In this document: piece after piece, positions 43,251 to 51,291 of the stretch | Numbering within the stretch: the first letter of the stretch is position 1 | Layout: each line of letters opens with the position of its first letter | Source: JADKAV01 sp963732355 | Lineage (GTDB): Bacteria; Actinomycetota; Actinomycetes; S36-B12; UBA10799 | Reading direction: 5' to 3' | Assembly (NCBI GenBank): GCA_963732355.1 | Contig: CAVSZD010000007.1 | Span: 62,001-126,000 of the forward strand | Length of the DNA: 64,000 nucleotides | Made by a program: the position numbers and the translations under genes | The notes under the pieces: model-generated | Told to the model about the DNA's origin: nothing | Databases searched by the model: none | The model's input: the letters and a program-made list of their open reading frames with translations, nothing else

Positions 43251-44828
43251 TCAGTCGCGCAGCGCGCTCAACAATCCGTACGCCACCGCATCCTCAAGTG
43301 CGGTCCACGAGGCGGCGATGACGTTTTCATGCACACCCACGGTGTCCCAGCGCCGCGTGCCGTCCGAGGACCCGACGAGCGTCCGGGTGACCGCTCCGGT
43401 ACCGCGAACGCCCTCGAGGATGCGGACTTTGTAGTCGACGAGTTCGAATTGCTCGAGTTCCGGGTACAGGTCCGTCAGCGCCGACCGAAGTGCGTTGTCC
43501 AATGCGTTGACCGGGCCGTTGCCCTCCCCCACAGCCACAATTCGCTGATCACCAGCGGTCACCTTCACCGTCGCCTCACTCACGACTTCACCGTCGATGC
43601 GCTGCTCGACGATGGTGCGCCAGGACTCCACAGCGAACGGACGTGTGCGCCCGTGTTCGCGCTCGTCCACGATTAGCAACTCAAAGGACGCGTCCGCGGC
43701 CTCAAAGGTCCAGCCCTGCGCCTCGAGTGCCTTGACACGATCCACGACTCGGCCCAGCAGGGCAGGATCCTCGGACAGGTCATAGCCGAGTTCGCGGCCC
43801 TTCAATTCCACCGACGCCCGCCCGGCCATCTCAGTGACGAGCACACGCATGTCATTGCCCACCGAGGATGCGTCCTCATGGTTGTACAGGTCGTAGTTGA
43901 CCTTCAGGGCACTGGCATGCAGGCCTGCCTTGTGCGCGAAAGAACTCACCCCGACATACGGCTGGTGGGTGTCCGGGGCGATGTTCGCGATCTCGGCGAT
44001 CGCATGCGAGATCCGCATCGACTCGCCAAGGTGCCCCTCAGGCAGGACACGGCGACCCATCTTGAGTTCGAGGTTGGCGGTCACGACGAAGAGATCGGCA
44101 TTGCCCGTCCGTTCGCCGTAGCCGTTGGCCGTGCACTGCGCGTGAGTCACGCCAGCTGCCACCGCCGTGACCGTGTTTGCCACGGCGCACCCGGTGTCGT
44201 CCTGGCAGTGGATGCCCAGTCGTCCCTCGACCTTGGCGCGAACATCCGTGACGATCTCATGGATGCCCACCGGCAACATGCCGCCGTTCGTGTCGCACAT
44301 GACGGCCGCCTCCGCGCCCGCCTGCAACGCCGCCCGCACGACCGACACCGCGTAGTCCGCGTCATGTTTGTAACCGTCGAAGAAGTGCTCGCAGTCGACG
44401 AACACCCGCCGGCCCTCACCGATCAGGTGGGCGACCGTGTCCGTCACCATGGCGAGGTTCTCCTCCGGCGTGGTGCGCAGTGCCTCACGGACATGTCGGA
44501 TGTCGGACTTGGCCACGATGGTGATCACCGGAGTATGCGCGGCCAGCAGTGCGGCGACCTGTGGGTCGTCTGCCACCGCGACCCCGGCCTTACGTGTGGC
44601 GCCGAAGGCCACCAGCGTGGCGTTGCGCAGTTTGAGTTCGGTCGCTGCCCGGGCGAAGAACTCGGTGTCCTTGGGCATGGCCCCCGGCCAGCCGCCCTCG
44701 ATGAAGCCGACCCCGAAGTCGTCAAGCAAACGACAGATGGCGAGTTTGTCCTCCACCGAGAAGGAGATCCCTTCGCGCTGGGCGCCGTCGCGCAGCGTGG
44801 TGTCGAACAACTGGAACTGCTCGTCCAT
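43251..44828 (-). CDS. cimA: Citramalate synthase
   Basis: Condenses pyruvate and acetyl-CoA to (R)-citramalate, the threonine-independent entry to isoleucine; 525 residues. DRE-TIM aldolase domain: FDTTLRDGAQREGISFS, CHQDD-like IHCQDDTGCAVANT, and GERTGNADL; C-terminal LeuA-type regulatory domain ending EGVRGTGAVTRTLVGSS. Distinguished from LeuA by the SFxxxDK entry (SVEDKLAICRLLDDFG) and overall sequence. The ATG at 44828 has GGAAGG 6 bases upstream and is preceded by a leader peptide and terminator. Product can use LeuCD and LeuB. Confidence 0.94.
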   Translation of the reverse strand: MDEQFQLFDTTLRDGAQREGISFSVEDKLAICRLLDDFGVGFIEGGWPGAMPKDTEFFARAATELKLRNATLVAFGATRKAGVAVADDPQVAALLAAHTPVITIVAKSDIRHVREALRTTPEENLAMVTDTVAHLIGEGRRVFVDCEHFFDGYKHDADYAVSVVRAALQAGAEAAVMCDTNGGMLPVGIHEIVTDVRAKVEGRLGIHCQDDTGCAVANTVTAVAAGVTHAQCTANGYGERTGNADLFVVTANLELKMGRRVLPEGHLGESMRISHAIAEIANIAPDTHQPYVGVSSFAHKAGLHASALKVNYDLYNHEDASSVGNDMRVLVTEMAGRASVELKGRELGYDLSEDPALLGRVVDRVKALEAQGWTFEAADASFELLIVDEREHGRTRPFAVESWRTIVEQRIDGEVVSEATVKVTAGDQRIVAVGEGNGPVNALDNALRSALTDLYPELEQFELVDYKVRILEGVRGTGAVTRTLVGSSDGTRRWDTVGVHENVIAASWTALEDAVAYGLLSALRD

Positions 44829-44843
44829 GTCAATCCTTCCAAC

Positions 44844-44906
44844 AAAAAACCCCCGAGCCCGAGGGCACGAGGGTTGGCGCATCGGCGACTGCTCAGCCGA
44901 TGCGCC
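44844..44906 (-). promoter_or_regulatory. Transcription attenuator in front of cimA
   Basis: On the minus strand an 11-bp perfect hairpin GGCGCATCGGC/GCCGATGCGCC (44876-44906) is followed at once by an intrinsic terminator: AACCCTCGTGCCC pairs with GGGCTCGGGGGTT (44848-44875, one GU pair and one mismatch), then six T (44844-44849). The terminator ends 4 bases before the cimA Shine-Dalgarno sequence. The first hairpin overlaps the end of a leader peptide with Leu-Ile-Ile codons. This is the layout of ribosome-mediated attenuation; the antiterminator pairing was not resolved by eye. It could also just end the ilvE transcript. Confidence 0.75.
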
Positions 44907-44931
44907 TTTCGATAATCAGCGCGGTACGCAC
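44893..44931 (-). CDS. cimA leader peptide (12 aa, Leu-Ile-Ile)
   Basis: GTG at 44931 to TGA at 44893 encodes MRTALIIERRIG. Codons 5-7 are CTG ATT ATC (Leu-Ile-Ile) and codon 11 is another Ile. The pattern MRT, branched-chain run, basic residues, then I/V-G-stop resembles leader peptides of actinobacterial ilv operons as I recall them. No clear Shine-Dalgarno sequence precedes it. Its last codons form the first arm of the hairpin before the cimA terminator, so ribosome stalling at Ile codons could change RNA folding. Confidence 0.7.
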   Translation of the reverse strand: MRTALIIERRIG

Positions 44932-44991
44932 GACGTCAGTCTGGCATACAACCCACAGCGACGTGAACGTGGCACTGCTGCGGTCGCCGGC

Positions 44992-46086
44992 TCAGGCCAG
45001 CTCGAACATCCAGGCATGGGTGTCTTGACTCTGTCCGGACTGCAGGCTCAGCAGCGCGTTGCGAAGGCGCATGGTGATCGGTCCGGCACCACCGTCCGAG
45101 ACCGTCCAGGCCCCCACCCGGCTCTTCACCTCCCCAACCGGGGTGATCACCGCCGCAGTGCCGCATGCGAAGACCTCGGAGATCTCGCCGGATTCACTTC
45201 CAGCCTTCCATTGCGCAACGCTGATGGGCTCCTCGGACACCGGAATGCCGAGGTCCTGGTGGGCCATGATCAGGATCGAGTCCCGAGTGACACCCGGCAG
45301 CAGCGAACCGCTCAACGGCGGTGTCACCAGGCGGGCCGAGTCACCGGTGCCGAAGACGAAGAACAGGTTCATCCCACCCATCTCCTCGACCCACTCGTGC
45401 TCCTTGGCGTCGAGCCAGACGACCTGGTCGCACCCGTGGAGCGTGGCCTCTGCTTGCGCGATCAGCGAGGCCGCATAGTTCCCGGCGCATTTGGCTTCAC
45501 CGGTTCCACCCACGGCGGCACGCACGTAGTCGGGCGTGAGCCAGACCGAGACCGGAGCGACACCACGCGGGAAGTAGGCACCGGCAGGTGAGGCGATGAG
45601 CAGGTACTGGTACTCGTCGGCCGGCTTGACGCCGAGCCCGACCTCGGTGGAGAACATGAAGGGCCGCAAGTACAGCGACTTCTCCGGATCGGTCGGGACC
45701 CAATCACCATCGACGCGGGCCAGCTCCACCAAGGACTGGATGAACAGTTCGGCGGGGATCTCGGGCATCGCCAGACGACGAGCCGACGCACGGAACCTGT
45801 GCGCGTTCTTCAGCGGCCGGAACGTGCGGATGTGTCCGTCCGCGTGCTTGTAGGCCTTCATACCCTCGAAGATCGACTGACCGTAGTGGATGAAGTTCGT
45901 CGCCGGGTCAAGCGTGATTGGACCGTACGGAACGACACTCGGGTCGAACCAGCCCTGCTCGCGGTCGAACCGGACGCTGACCATGTGATCGGTGAAATGT
46001 CGGCCGAACCCCGGGTTGGCCAGGATCGCCTCACGCTCGCCTGCTGAGCGGGAGTCCGGCGACAGCTGGATCGAGAACGGCGTCAT
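44992..46086 (-). CDS. ilvE: Branched-chain amino acid aminotransferase
   Basis: Fold-IV PLP transaminase doing the last step of Leu, Ile and Val synthesis; 364 residues (the long BCAT II type). YGQSIFEGMKAYKHADG, the ribose-phosphate region FRPLKNAHRFRASARRL, the PLP lysine in VGGTGEAKCAGNYAASL, and EMGGMNLFFVFG are seen. The ATG at 46086 overlaps the leuB stop (ATGA), so it forms a leuB-ilvE operon; a 163-base gap with an attenuator separates it from cimA. Confidence 0.96.
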   Translation of the reverse strand: MTPFSIQLSPDSRSAGEREAILANPGFGRHFTDHMVSVRFDREQGWFDPSVVPYGPITLDPATNFIHYGQSIFEGMKAYKHADGHIRTFRPLKNAHRFRASARRLAMPEIPAELFIQSLVELARVDGDWVPTDPEKSLYLRPFMFSTEVGLGVKPADEYQYLLIASPAGAYFPRGVAPVSVWLTPDYVRAAVGGTGEAKCAGNYAASLIAQAEATLHGCDQVVWLDAKEHEWVEEMGGMNLFFVFGTGDSARLVTPPLSGSLLPGVTRDSILIMAHQDLGIPVSEEPISVAQWKAGSESGEISEVFACGTAAVITPVGEVKSRVGAWTVSDGGAGPITMRLRNALLSLQSGQSQDTHAWMFELA

Positions 46087-47111
46087 CCGCTGACTCTTCC
46101 CACGAGCGCGTCACCTATCTGCGCAGTGCTGCGTACGGCAGCACCACGCGTGGCCAGGTCTTCGGTCACCGCCTTCTCCACCGCCATCGCAGCCTCCAAC
46201 TCACCAAGGTGATCCAGCATCATGGCCACGCTGAGCACGGTGGCCGTCGGGTCAGCCTTGCCTTGCCCGGCGATGTCCGGCGCCGAACCGTGTACAGGCT
46301 CGAACATACTCGGATTCGCACCGGTCACATCGAGGTTTCCGCTGGCACTCAGACCGATCCCGCCGGCGATGGCAGCGCCGATGTCAGTGAGGATGTCGCC
46401 GAAGAGGTTGTCTGTTACGACGACGTCGAACCGCTCCGGCGACGTGAGGAAGAACATGCTGGCTGCGTCGATGTGGCAGTAGTCGGTCTCGATGTCGCCG
46501 AACTCGGCGGCCACCTCGTTAAACGTGCGCTGCCACAACGATCCGGCATTGGTAAGCACATTGGTCTTGTGCACCAGCGTCACCTTGCCCCGACGCTTGG
46601 TGGCCCGGTCGAAGGCGTCACGCACGATGCGCTCGACCCCGAAGCGGGTGTTCAGGCTCTCCTCGACGGCGATCTCCTGCGGGGTCCCAACCCGCATCGC
46701 ACCTCCAGCACCGACGTACGGCCCCTCGGTCCCCTCGCGGCAGACGACCATGTCGATCTGCTCGGGGCCCTTGCCCGCAAGTGGAGTGGCAACACCTGGG
46801 TAGAGCTTGACCGGACGAAGATTCACATGGTGATCGAGGCTGAACCGCAGTTTGAGCAGCAGTCCGCGCTCAAGCACTCCGGGCGGGACGCTCGGATCGC
46901 CCACTGCGCCGAGCAGGATCGCGTCATAGCCGCGGATCTCTTCCAGTTCAGCGTCGGGCAGCACCTCACCGGTGGTGTTGTAGCGCGCGGCACCCAGGTT
47001 GAACTGGGTGGATGACACATCCACACCGGTTGCCTCAAGCACGCGCAAAGCCTGCTCGACGACCTCACTTCCGATGCCGTCGCCGGGGATGGTCGCGATG
47101 CGGTAAGCCAT
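46083..47111 (-). CDS. leuB: 3-isopropylmalate dehydrogenase
   Basis: NAD-dependent oxidative decarboxylase of leucine synthesis (also acting on the citramalate-derived intermediate); 342 residues. Starts MAYRIATIPGDGIGSEVV at the ATG 47111; further marks are CREGTEGPYVGAGG, HKTNVLTNAGSLWQRTFNE, the metal site VTDNLFGDILTDIGAAIAGG and FEPVHGSAPDIAGQ. The frame extends 25 codons upstream in the 176-base gap, but that part is not conserved. No leader peptide was recognised here. Confidence 0.96.
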   Translation of the reverse strand: MAYRIATIPGDGIGSEVVEQALRVLEATGVDVSSTQFNLGAARYNTTGEVLPDAELEEIRGYDAILLGAVGDPSVPPGVLERGLLLKLRFSLDHHVNLRPVKLYPGVATPLAGKGPEQIDMVVCREGTEGPYVGAGGAMRVGTPQEIAVEESLNTRFGVERIVRDAFDRATKRRGKVTLVHKTNVLTNAGSLWQRTFNEVAAEFGDIETDYCHIDAASMFFLTSPERFDVVVTDNLFGDILTDIGAAIAGGIGLSASGNLDVTGANPSMFEPVHGSAPDIAGQGKADPTATVLSVAMMLDHLGELEAAMAVEKAVTEDLATRGAAVRSTAQIGDALVGRVSG

Positions 47112-47287
47112 GGGGTCAAGGGTAGGGGCGCGATTGTCCACTCCCCCAAGCGGGATGACGCATCCGCCGCCCAGGCGTGCATACACAACTGTGGCTTCCG
47201 AGGACGAACGTTAAGCGCACCGGAACGGGTGGGCCCACTATTGCGCCACGGGCGCACATTCACCTGCCCCCGCGTAGGCTTGTCGCC

Positions 47288-47527
47288 ATGGCCGAACACC
47301 TGCTGTTGACCTTTCCCGAGACACGCGCGACCGAGCCGGTGATCTACCGCATCGTGACCGATTTCGACGTGATCCCCAACATCCGCCGCGCTGCCATCGA
47401 GAACCACCTGGGCTGGATGGTGATGGAACTCGACGGCGATCCCGACGACATCCGCAAGGCCAAGGAATACCTGACCACCCAAGGCATCGGCGTTGAACGC
47501 GCCGAGGGCGATATCGTCGCGGGCTGA
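47288..47527 (+). CDS. Stand-alone NIL-domain protein
   Basis: A 79-residue ferredoxin-like domain (MAEHLLLTFPETRATEPVIY, then DFDVIPNIRRAAIENHLGWMVMELDGDPDDI and AKEYLTTQGIGVE), matching the NIL domain found at the C-terminus of methionine-transporter ATPases, where it binds substrate or acts as a regulator. Here it is alone. ATG at 47288; the frame continues upstream without similarity. The GlnA-like gene starts 4 bases after its stop, so it may report on that pathway. Confidence 0.85.
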   Translation: MAEHLLLTFPETRATEPVIYRIVTDFDVIPNIRRAAIENHLGWMVMELDGDPDDIRKAKEYLTTQGIGVERAEGDIVAG

Positions 47528-47531
47528 GCCG

Positions 47532-48884
47532 GTGGACTTCGATCTGCAGACTCTGCGCGCCGAGATCGACGCGGGACGGATCGACACCGTCATCGTGGCC
47601 ATGACCGACATGCAAGGTCGGCTGCAGGGTAAGCGCCTTCACGGGCGCTACTTCCTCGACCAGGTCGTCCACCATGGCACCGAAGGCTGCAGTTACCTGC
47701 TCGCGGTGGACGTGGACATGAACACTGTCGACGGCTATCGCATGGCCTCATGGCACAGCGGCTACGGGGACTTCGTCATGCAGCCGGACTTCGCGTCGCT
47801 ACGACATATTCCTTGGCACCCGGCCACAGCCATGGTGCAGGCAGATGTGCTGTGGGAGGACGGAAGTGCCGTTCCTGCCAGTCCGCGTCAGGTCTTGCAG
47901 GCCCAACTCGCCCGTCTGGCTGATGTGAACCTGCAAGCCTTCGCGGGCACCGAACTTGAATTCATCACGTTCACCGACTCCTACGAGCAGGCCTGGAGCC
48001 GGGGGTACCGCGACCTCACTGCGGCCAACCAGTACAACGTCGACTACTCCATCCTCGGAACCTCGCGCATCGAGCCGCTCTTGCGCCGCATCCGCCTGGC
48101 GATGGCCGGAGCTGGGATGTACGTCGAGAGCGTCAAAGGTGAGTGCAACCACGGTCAGCACGAAATCGTGTTCCGGTACGCCGACGCGATGACGGCCTGC
48201 GACGACCACGTGGTCTACAAGACCGGTGCGAAGGAGATTGCAGCCCAAGAGGGCATGGCGATCACCTTCATGGCCAAGTACGACCAGCGCGAGGGCAACT
48301 CCTGTCACATCCATCTGTCGTTGCGCGGTGACGACGGTGCGTTCGTGCTGGCAGACGACGACGATCCGGACGGTCTGTCGGCCTTGGGCAGGTCATTCAT
48401 CGCCGGGCAGATCGCACACATGCGCGACGTGTCGCTTCTGTTCGCGCCGAACATCAACTCCTTCAAACGCTTCGTGGCTGGATCGTTCGCACCAACCGCG
48501 ATCAAGTGGGGCCGCGACAACCGAACCTGTGCCTTGCGACTGGTTGGGCACGGTGAATCGCTGCGCCTGGAGAACCGCGCTCCGGGCGGCGACGTCAACC
48601 CGTACCTGGCTCTGGCCGCCATGATCGCGGCCGGGTTGGACGGCATTGAGCGCGACCTGCCGCTGGAACCTGCGATCGAGGGCAACGCCTACCAGGTGCA
48701 GACCGACCGACTGCCCGACAATCTGACCACTGCCCTGCACCTCTGGGAACGCTCCGAGTTCGTGAAGACCGCATTCGGCGAGGAGGTCCAGCACCACTAC
48801 GCGAACATGGCCCGCATCGAGTTGCAAGCCTTCGGTGAGGCCGTCACCGACTGGGAGCGCTACCGCGGGTTCGAGAGGCTGTGA
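47532..48884 (+). CDS. Glutamine synthetase-like gamma-glutamyl-amine ligase (GlnA4/PuuA type)
   Basis: A 450-residue GS-fold enzyme: N-terminal beta-grasp with MTDMQGRLQGKRL, metal site GTELEFITF, GECNHGQHEIVF, ATP site REGNSCHIHLSL and RLENRAPGGDVNPYLALAA. In GlnA3/GlnA4 and PuuA the ammonia is replaced by an amine (polyamine or ethanolamine). The neighbours (aldehyde dehydrogenase, SDR, amidotransferase-like hydrolase) are the same as in the mycobacterial glnA4 cluster. The substrate is unproven. GTG at 47532, weak ribosome-binding site; a TTG at 47493 is possible. Confidence 0.85.
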   Translation: MDFDLQTLRAEIDAGRIDTVIVAMTDMQGRLQGKRLHGRYFLDQVVHHGTEGCSYLLAVDVDMNTVDGYRMASWHSGYGDFVMQPDFASLRHIPWHPATAMVQADVLWEDGSAVPASPRQVLQAQLARLADVNLQAFAGTELEFITFTDSYEQAWSRGYRDLTAANQYNVDYSILGTSRIEPLLRRIRLAMAGAGMYVESVKGECNHGQHEIVFRYADAMTACDDHVVYKTGAKEIAAQEGMAITFMAKYDQREGNSCHIHLSLRGDDGAFVLADDDDPDGLSALGRSFIAGQIAHMRDVSLLFAPNINSFKRFVAGSFAPTAIKWGRDNRTCALRLVGHGESLRLENRAPGGDVNPYLALAAMIAAGLDGIERDLPLEPAIEGNAYQVQTDRLPDNLTTALHLWERSEFVKTAFGEEVQHHYANMARIELQAFGEAVTDWERYRGFERL

Positions 48885-50248
48885 TGTCCACTTTCGCGGT
48901 GGTCAATCCCGCCACCGAGGAGCCCATCGTCGAGGTTCCGAGGGCATCTGCCGAAGAGGTCGACGCGGTCGTCCAGCGGGCAAATACGGCCTTCCCCGCA
49001 TGGCGGGCTGTAGCCCCCGGTGACCGGGCCCGGCTCTTGCGACGCTTCGCCGACTTGGTGGACTCCCACGGCGAGGAATTGGCCCAACTGGAGGTTCGCA
49101 ACGCCGGACACACCATCTCCAACGCTCGCTGGGAGGCGGGCAACGTGCGCGACGTGCTGGAGTTCTACGCCGGAGCGCCTGAGCGACTTCACGGCCAGCA
49201 GATCCCCGTACCCGGCGGGGTCAACATCACCTTTCGAGAGCCGTTGGGCGTGGTCGGGGTGATCGTGCCCTGGAACTTCCCGATGCCGATAGCCGGCTGG
49301 GGGTTCGCCCCCGCGCTGGCCGCCGGGAACACGGTGGTTCTCAAACCCGCGGAGGTGACCCCGCTGACCGCCATGCGGCTCGGTGAGTTGGCATTGGAGG
49401 CTGGGATACCCGAGGGCGTGTTCACCGTGATCACCGGACCGGGTTCGGTCGCGGGAGAACGGCTGGTCACGCACCCCGACGTCCGCAAGATCGTCTTCAC
49501 CGGCTCCACCGAGGTCGGCACCGCCATCATGGCCAAGTGCGCACCTCAGGTGAAGCGGCTCACCTTGGAACTCGGGGGGAAGAGCGCGAACATCGTGTTC
49601 GCCGATGCCGATCTTGAGAAAGCCGCTGCGACCGCACCGTACGGGGTGTTCGACAACGCCGGGCAGGATTGCTGCGCCCGCTCGAGGATCCTGGTCGAGC
49701 GCAGCATCCTCGACGATTTCATGTCGCTGTTGGAGGTGGCCGTTGCGGGCGTGCGGGTGGAGGACCCGGGCCTTGACACCGCCGAGATGGGCCCGCTGAT
49801 CTCGGGTTCCCACCGGGCCACCGTCGCTGCCTTCGTGCCCGACGACGCCCCGGTCGCGTTCCGCGGGCAGACCCCGTCCGGCCCAGGGTTCTGGTACCCG
49901 CCGACGGTGCTCGCACCGGTGGCACCCGAAGACCGGGCGTTCACCCACGAGATCTTCGGACCGGTGGTGTCGGTCACCGCGTTCGACGACGAGGCCGACG
50001 CGATCAGGCTGGCCAACGCCACCGACTACGGACTGTCCGGGTCGATCTGGACCCGGGATCTGGGCCGGGCATTCCGCGTGGCGCGGGGGCACGACTCGGG
50101 CAACCTCTCCGTCAACTCACATTCGTCAGTGCGCTACTGGACGCCGTTCGGGGGCTTCAAGCGTTCTGGACTTGGCCGCGAGCTCGGACCGGATGCCCTT
50201 GACTCGTTCACGGAGACCAAGAACGTCTTCATCGACACCGAGGAGTAG
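48884..50248 (+). CDS. Aldehyde dehydrogenase family protein
   Basis: NAD(P)-dependent aldehyde dehydrogenase of 454 residues, a little short for the family (about 480). EPLGVVGVIVPWNFPMPI, TGSTEVGTAI, the general-base glutamate in TLELGGKSANIV, the catalytic cysteine in FDNAGQDCCARSR and EIFGPVVSVTAF are seen. It would oxidise the gamma-glutamyl aldehyde made after amine oxidation. The ATG at 48884 shares its A with the preceding TGA; a GTG at 48881 is the alternative. Tight operon with the GlnA-like and SDR genes. Confidence 0.92.
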   Translation: MSTFAVVNPATEEPIVEVPRASAEEVDAVVQRANTAFPAWRAVAPGDRARLLRRFADLVDSHGEELAQLEVRNAGHTISNARWEAGNVRDVLEFYAGAPERLHGQQIPVPGGVNITFREPLGVVGVIVPWNFPMPIAGWGFAPALAAGNTVVLKPAEVTPLTAMRLGELALEAGIPEGVFTVITGPGSVAGERLVTHPDVRKIVFTGSTEVGTAIMAKCAPQVKRLTLELGGKSANIVFADADLEKAAATAPYGVFDNAGQDCCARSRILVERSILDDFMSLLEVAVAGVRVEDPGLDTAEMGPLISGSHRATVAAFVPDDAPVAFRGQTPSGPGFWYPPTVLAPVAPEDRAFTHEIFGPVVSVTAFDDEADAIRLANATDYGLSGSIWTRDLGRAFRVARGHDSGNLSVNSHSSVRYWTPFGGFKRSGLGRELGPDALDSFTETKNVFIDTEE

Positions 50249-50251
50249 ACC

Positions 50252-51016
50252 ATGCTTCGACTTGCCGACAGGGTGGCCGTGATCACCGGCGCTGGCAGCG
50301 GGATCGGCCGTGCGACAGCTACCCGATTCGCCAGTGAGGGCGCGCGGGTGGTGTGTTTCGACACCGATGCCGAGTCCGCCGGCGCGGTAGCAGCCGAGGT
50401 CAATGGCCTGGCGGTCGTCGGCGACGTGACCAGCCCCGTCGATGTGGCGCGGGTGTTCCGCGAGGCCTTCGAGAATTTCGGCAGCGTGGACATCGCCTTC
50501 AACAACGCTGGCATCTCACCACCGGATGACGACTCGATCCTGGACACGGATTTGGATGCCTGGCGCCGGGTCCAGGAGGTCAACCTCACCAGCGTGTACT
50601 TGTGCTGCAAGGAGGCCATCCCCTACATGCAGCGCCAGGGAAAGGGATCGATCATCAACACCGCCTCCTTCGTAGCCACCATGGGCGCGGCCACTTCGCA
50701 GATCTCCTACACCGCATCCAAGGGCGGGGTGCTGGCCATGTCCCGCGAACTGGGAGTCCAGTTCGCCCGCGAGGGTATCCGGGTCAACGCGTTGTCCCCC
50801 GGACCGGTGAACACCCCCCTGCTTGTGGAGCTGTTCGCCAAGGATCCGGAACGAGCCGCGCGCCGCTTGGTGCACATTCCCTTGGGCCGGTTCGCCGAGC
50901 CCAGTGAGATCGCCGCGGCAGTCGCGTTCCTGGCTTCGGACGACTCGTCCTTCATCACCGGGTCCAACTTCTTGGTCGACGGCGGGATCTCGGGGGCGTA
51001 TGTGACGCCGCTGTGA
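50252..51016 (+). CDS. Short-chain dehydrogenase/reductase in the GlnA-like cluster
   Basis: A 254-residue classical SDR: cofactor motif ITGAGSGIGRATATRFA, NNAGIS, the Ser-Tyr-Lys triad (SFVATMGAATSQISYTASKGG) and the C-terminal FLASDDSSFITGSNFLVDGG. Starts 3 bases after the aldehyde dehydrogenase stop. The orthologous mycobacterial SDR is also beside glnA4 and aldC. It probably handles an alcohol or aldehyde intermediate; the substrate is unknown. Confidence 0.92.
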   Translation: MLRLADRVAVITGAGSGIGRATATRFASEGARVVCFDTDAESAGAVAAEVNGLAVVGDVTSPVDVARVFREAFENFGSVDIAFNNAGISPPDDDSILDTDLDAWRRVQEVNLTSVYLCCKEAIPYMQRQGKGSIINTASFVATMGAATSQISYTASKGGVLAMSRELGVQFAREGIRVNALSPGPVNTPLLVELFAKDPERAARRLVHIPLGRFAEPSEIAAAVAFLASDDSSFITGSNFLVDGGISGAYVTPL

Positions 51017-51095
51017 GGGCCCGAGGCCGTGGGGGCGGCCGGGGGTTGGGGTGGGCCCGGGCCGTTGGTTGCGCCGGGCAGTTGGTGCGCCTGGC

Positions 51096-51157
51096 AGAGG
51101 TTGTGCTGTTGGTTAGCGAAACAACGCGTGGATTCTCTAACGAACAGCACAACCTCT
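51096..51157. terminator. Long hairpin between convergent SDR and PuuD-like genes
   Basis: Perfect 15-bp outer arms AGAGGTTGTGCTGTT (51096-51110) and AACAGCACAACCTCT (51143-51157). After one mismatch they continue with GTTAG/CTAAC, another mismatch and GAA/TTC, around a 12-base loop. No T-tract. It sits in the 275-base gap (51017-51291) between converging genes, so it is probably a bidirectional terminator; a repeat element is the alternative. No gene is seen in the gap. Confidence 0.72.
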
Positions 51158-51164
51158 AACCAGG

Positions 51165-51271
51165 CCGCCGGGCCGGTCCACACGAGCCGCCGGGCCGGTC
51201 CAACCAGGGCCGCCGGGCCGTTCCTAACCAGGGCCGCCGGGCCGGTCCAGCCAAGCCGCCGGGGCCACACC
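51165..51271. repeat. Five GC-rich tandem repeats of 22-24 bases
   Basis: Units beginning CCGCCGGGCCGGTCCA occur at 51165, 51187, 51210, 51234 and (degenerate) 51256, with linkers such as ACCAGG. The spacing is 22-24 bases, so the array is not codon-phased and is non-coding. It follows the long hairpin directly and ends about 20 bases before the PuuD-like stop codon. Confidence 0.8.
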
Positions 51272-51291
51272 AGGGTCCCCCCGCCACAGCG

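Noticed and set aside
47112..47287. Leader peptide for leuB
   Set aside because: The gap has no short frame with a run of Leu, Ile or Val codons followed by a terminator; the in-frame extension of leuB is not leader-like.
48860..50092. 410-codon minus-strand frame
   Set aside because: Antisense to the aldehyde dehydrogenase; no domain similarity.
50707..51270. Minus-strand frame with repeated GPAAL units
   Set aside because: Produced by the non-coding tandem repeats and the antisense of the SDR; repeat steps are not multiples of three.
51165..51271. Tandem repeats as a CRISPR array
   Set aside because: Repeats are adjacent without unique spacers of constant length, and no cas genes are near.
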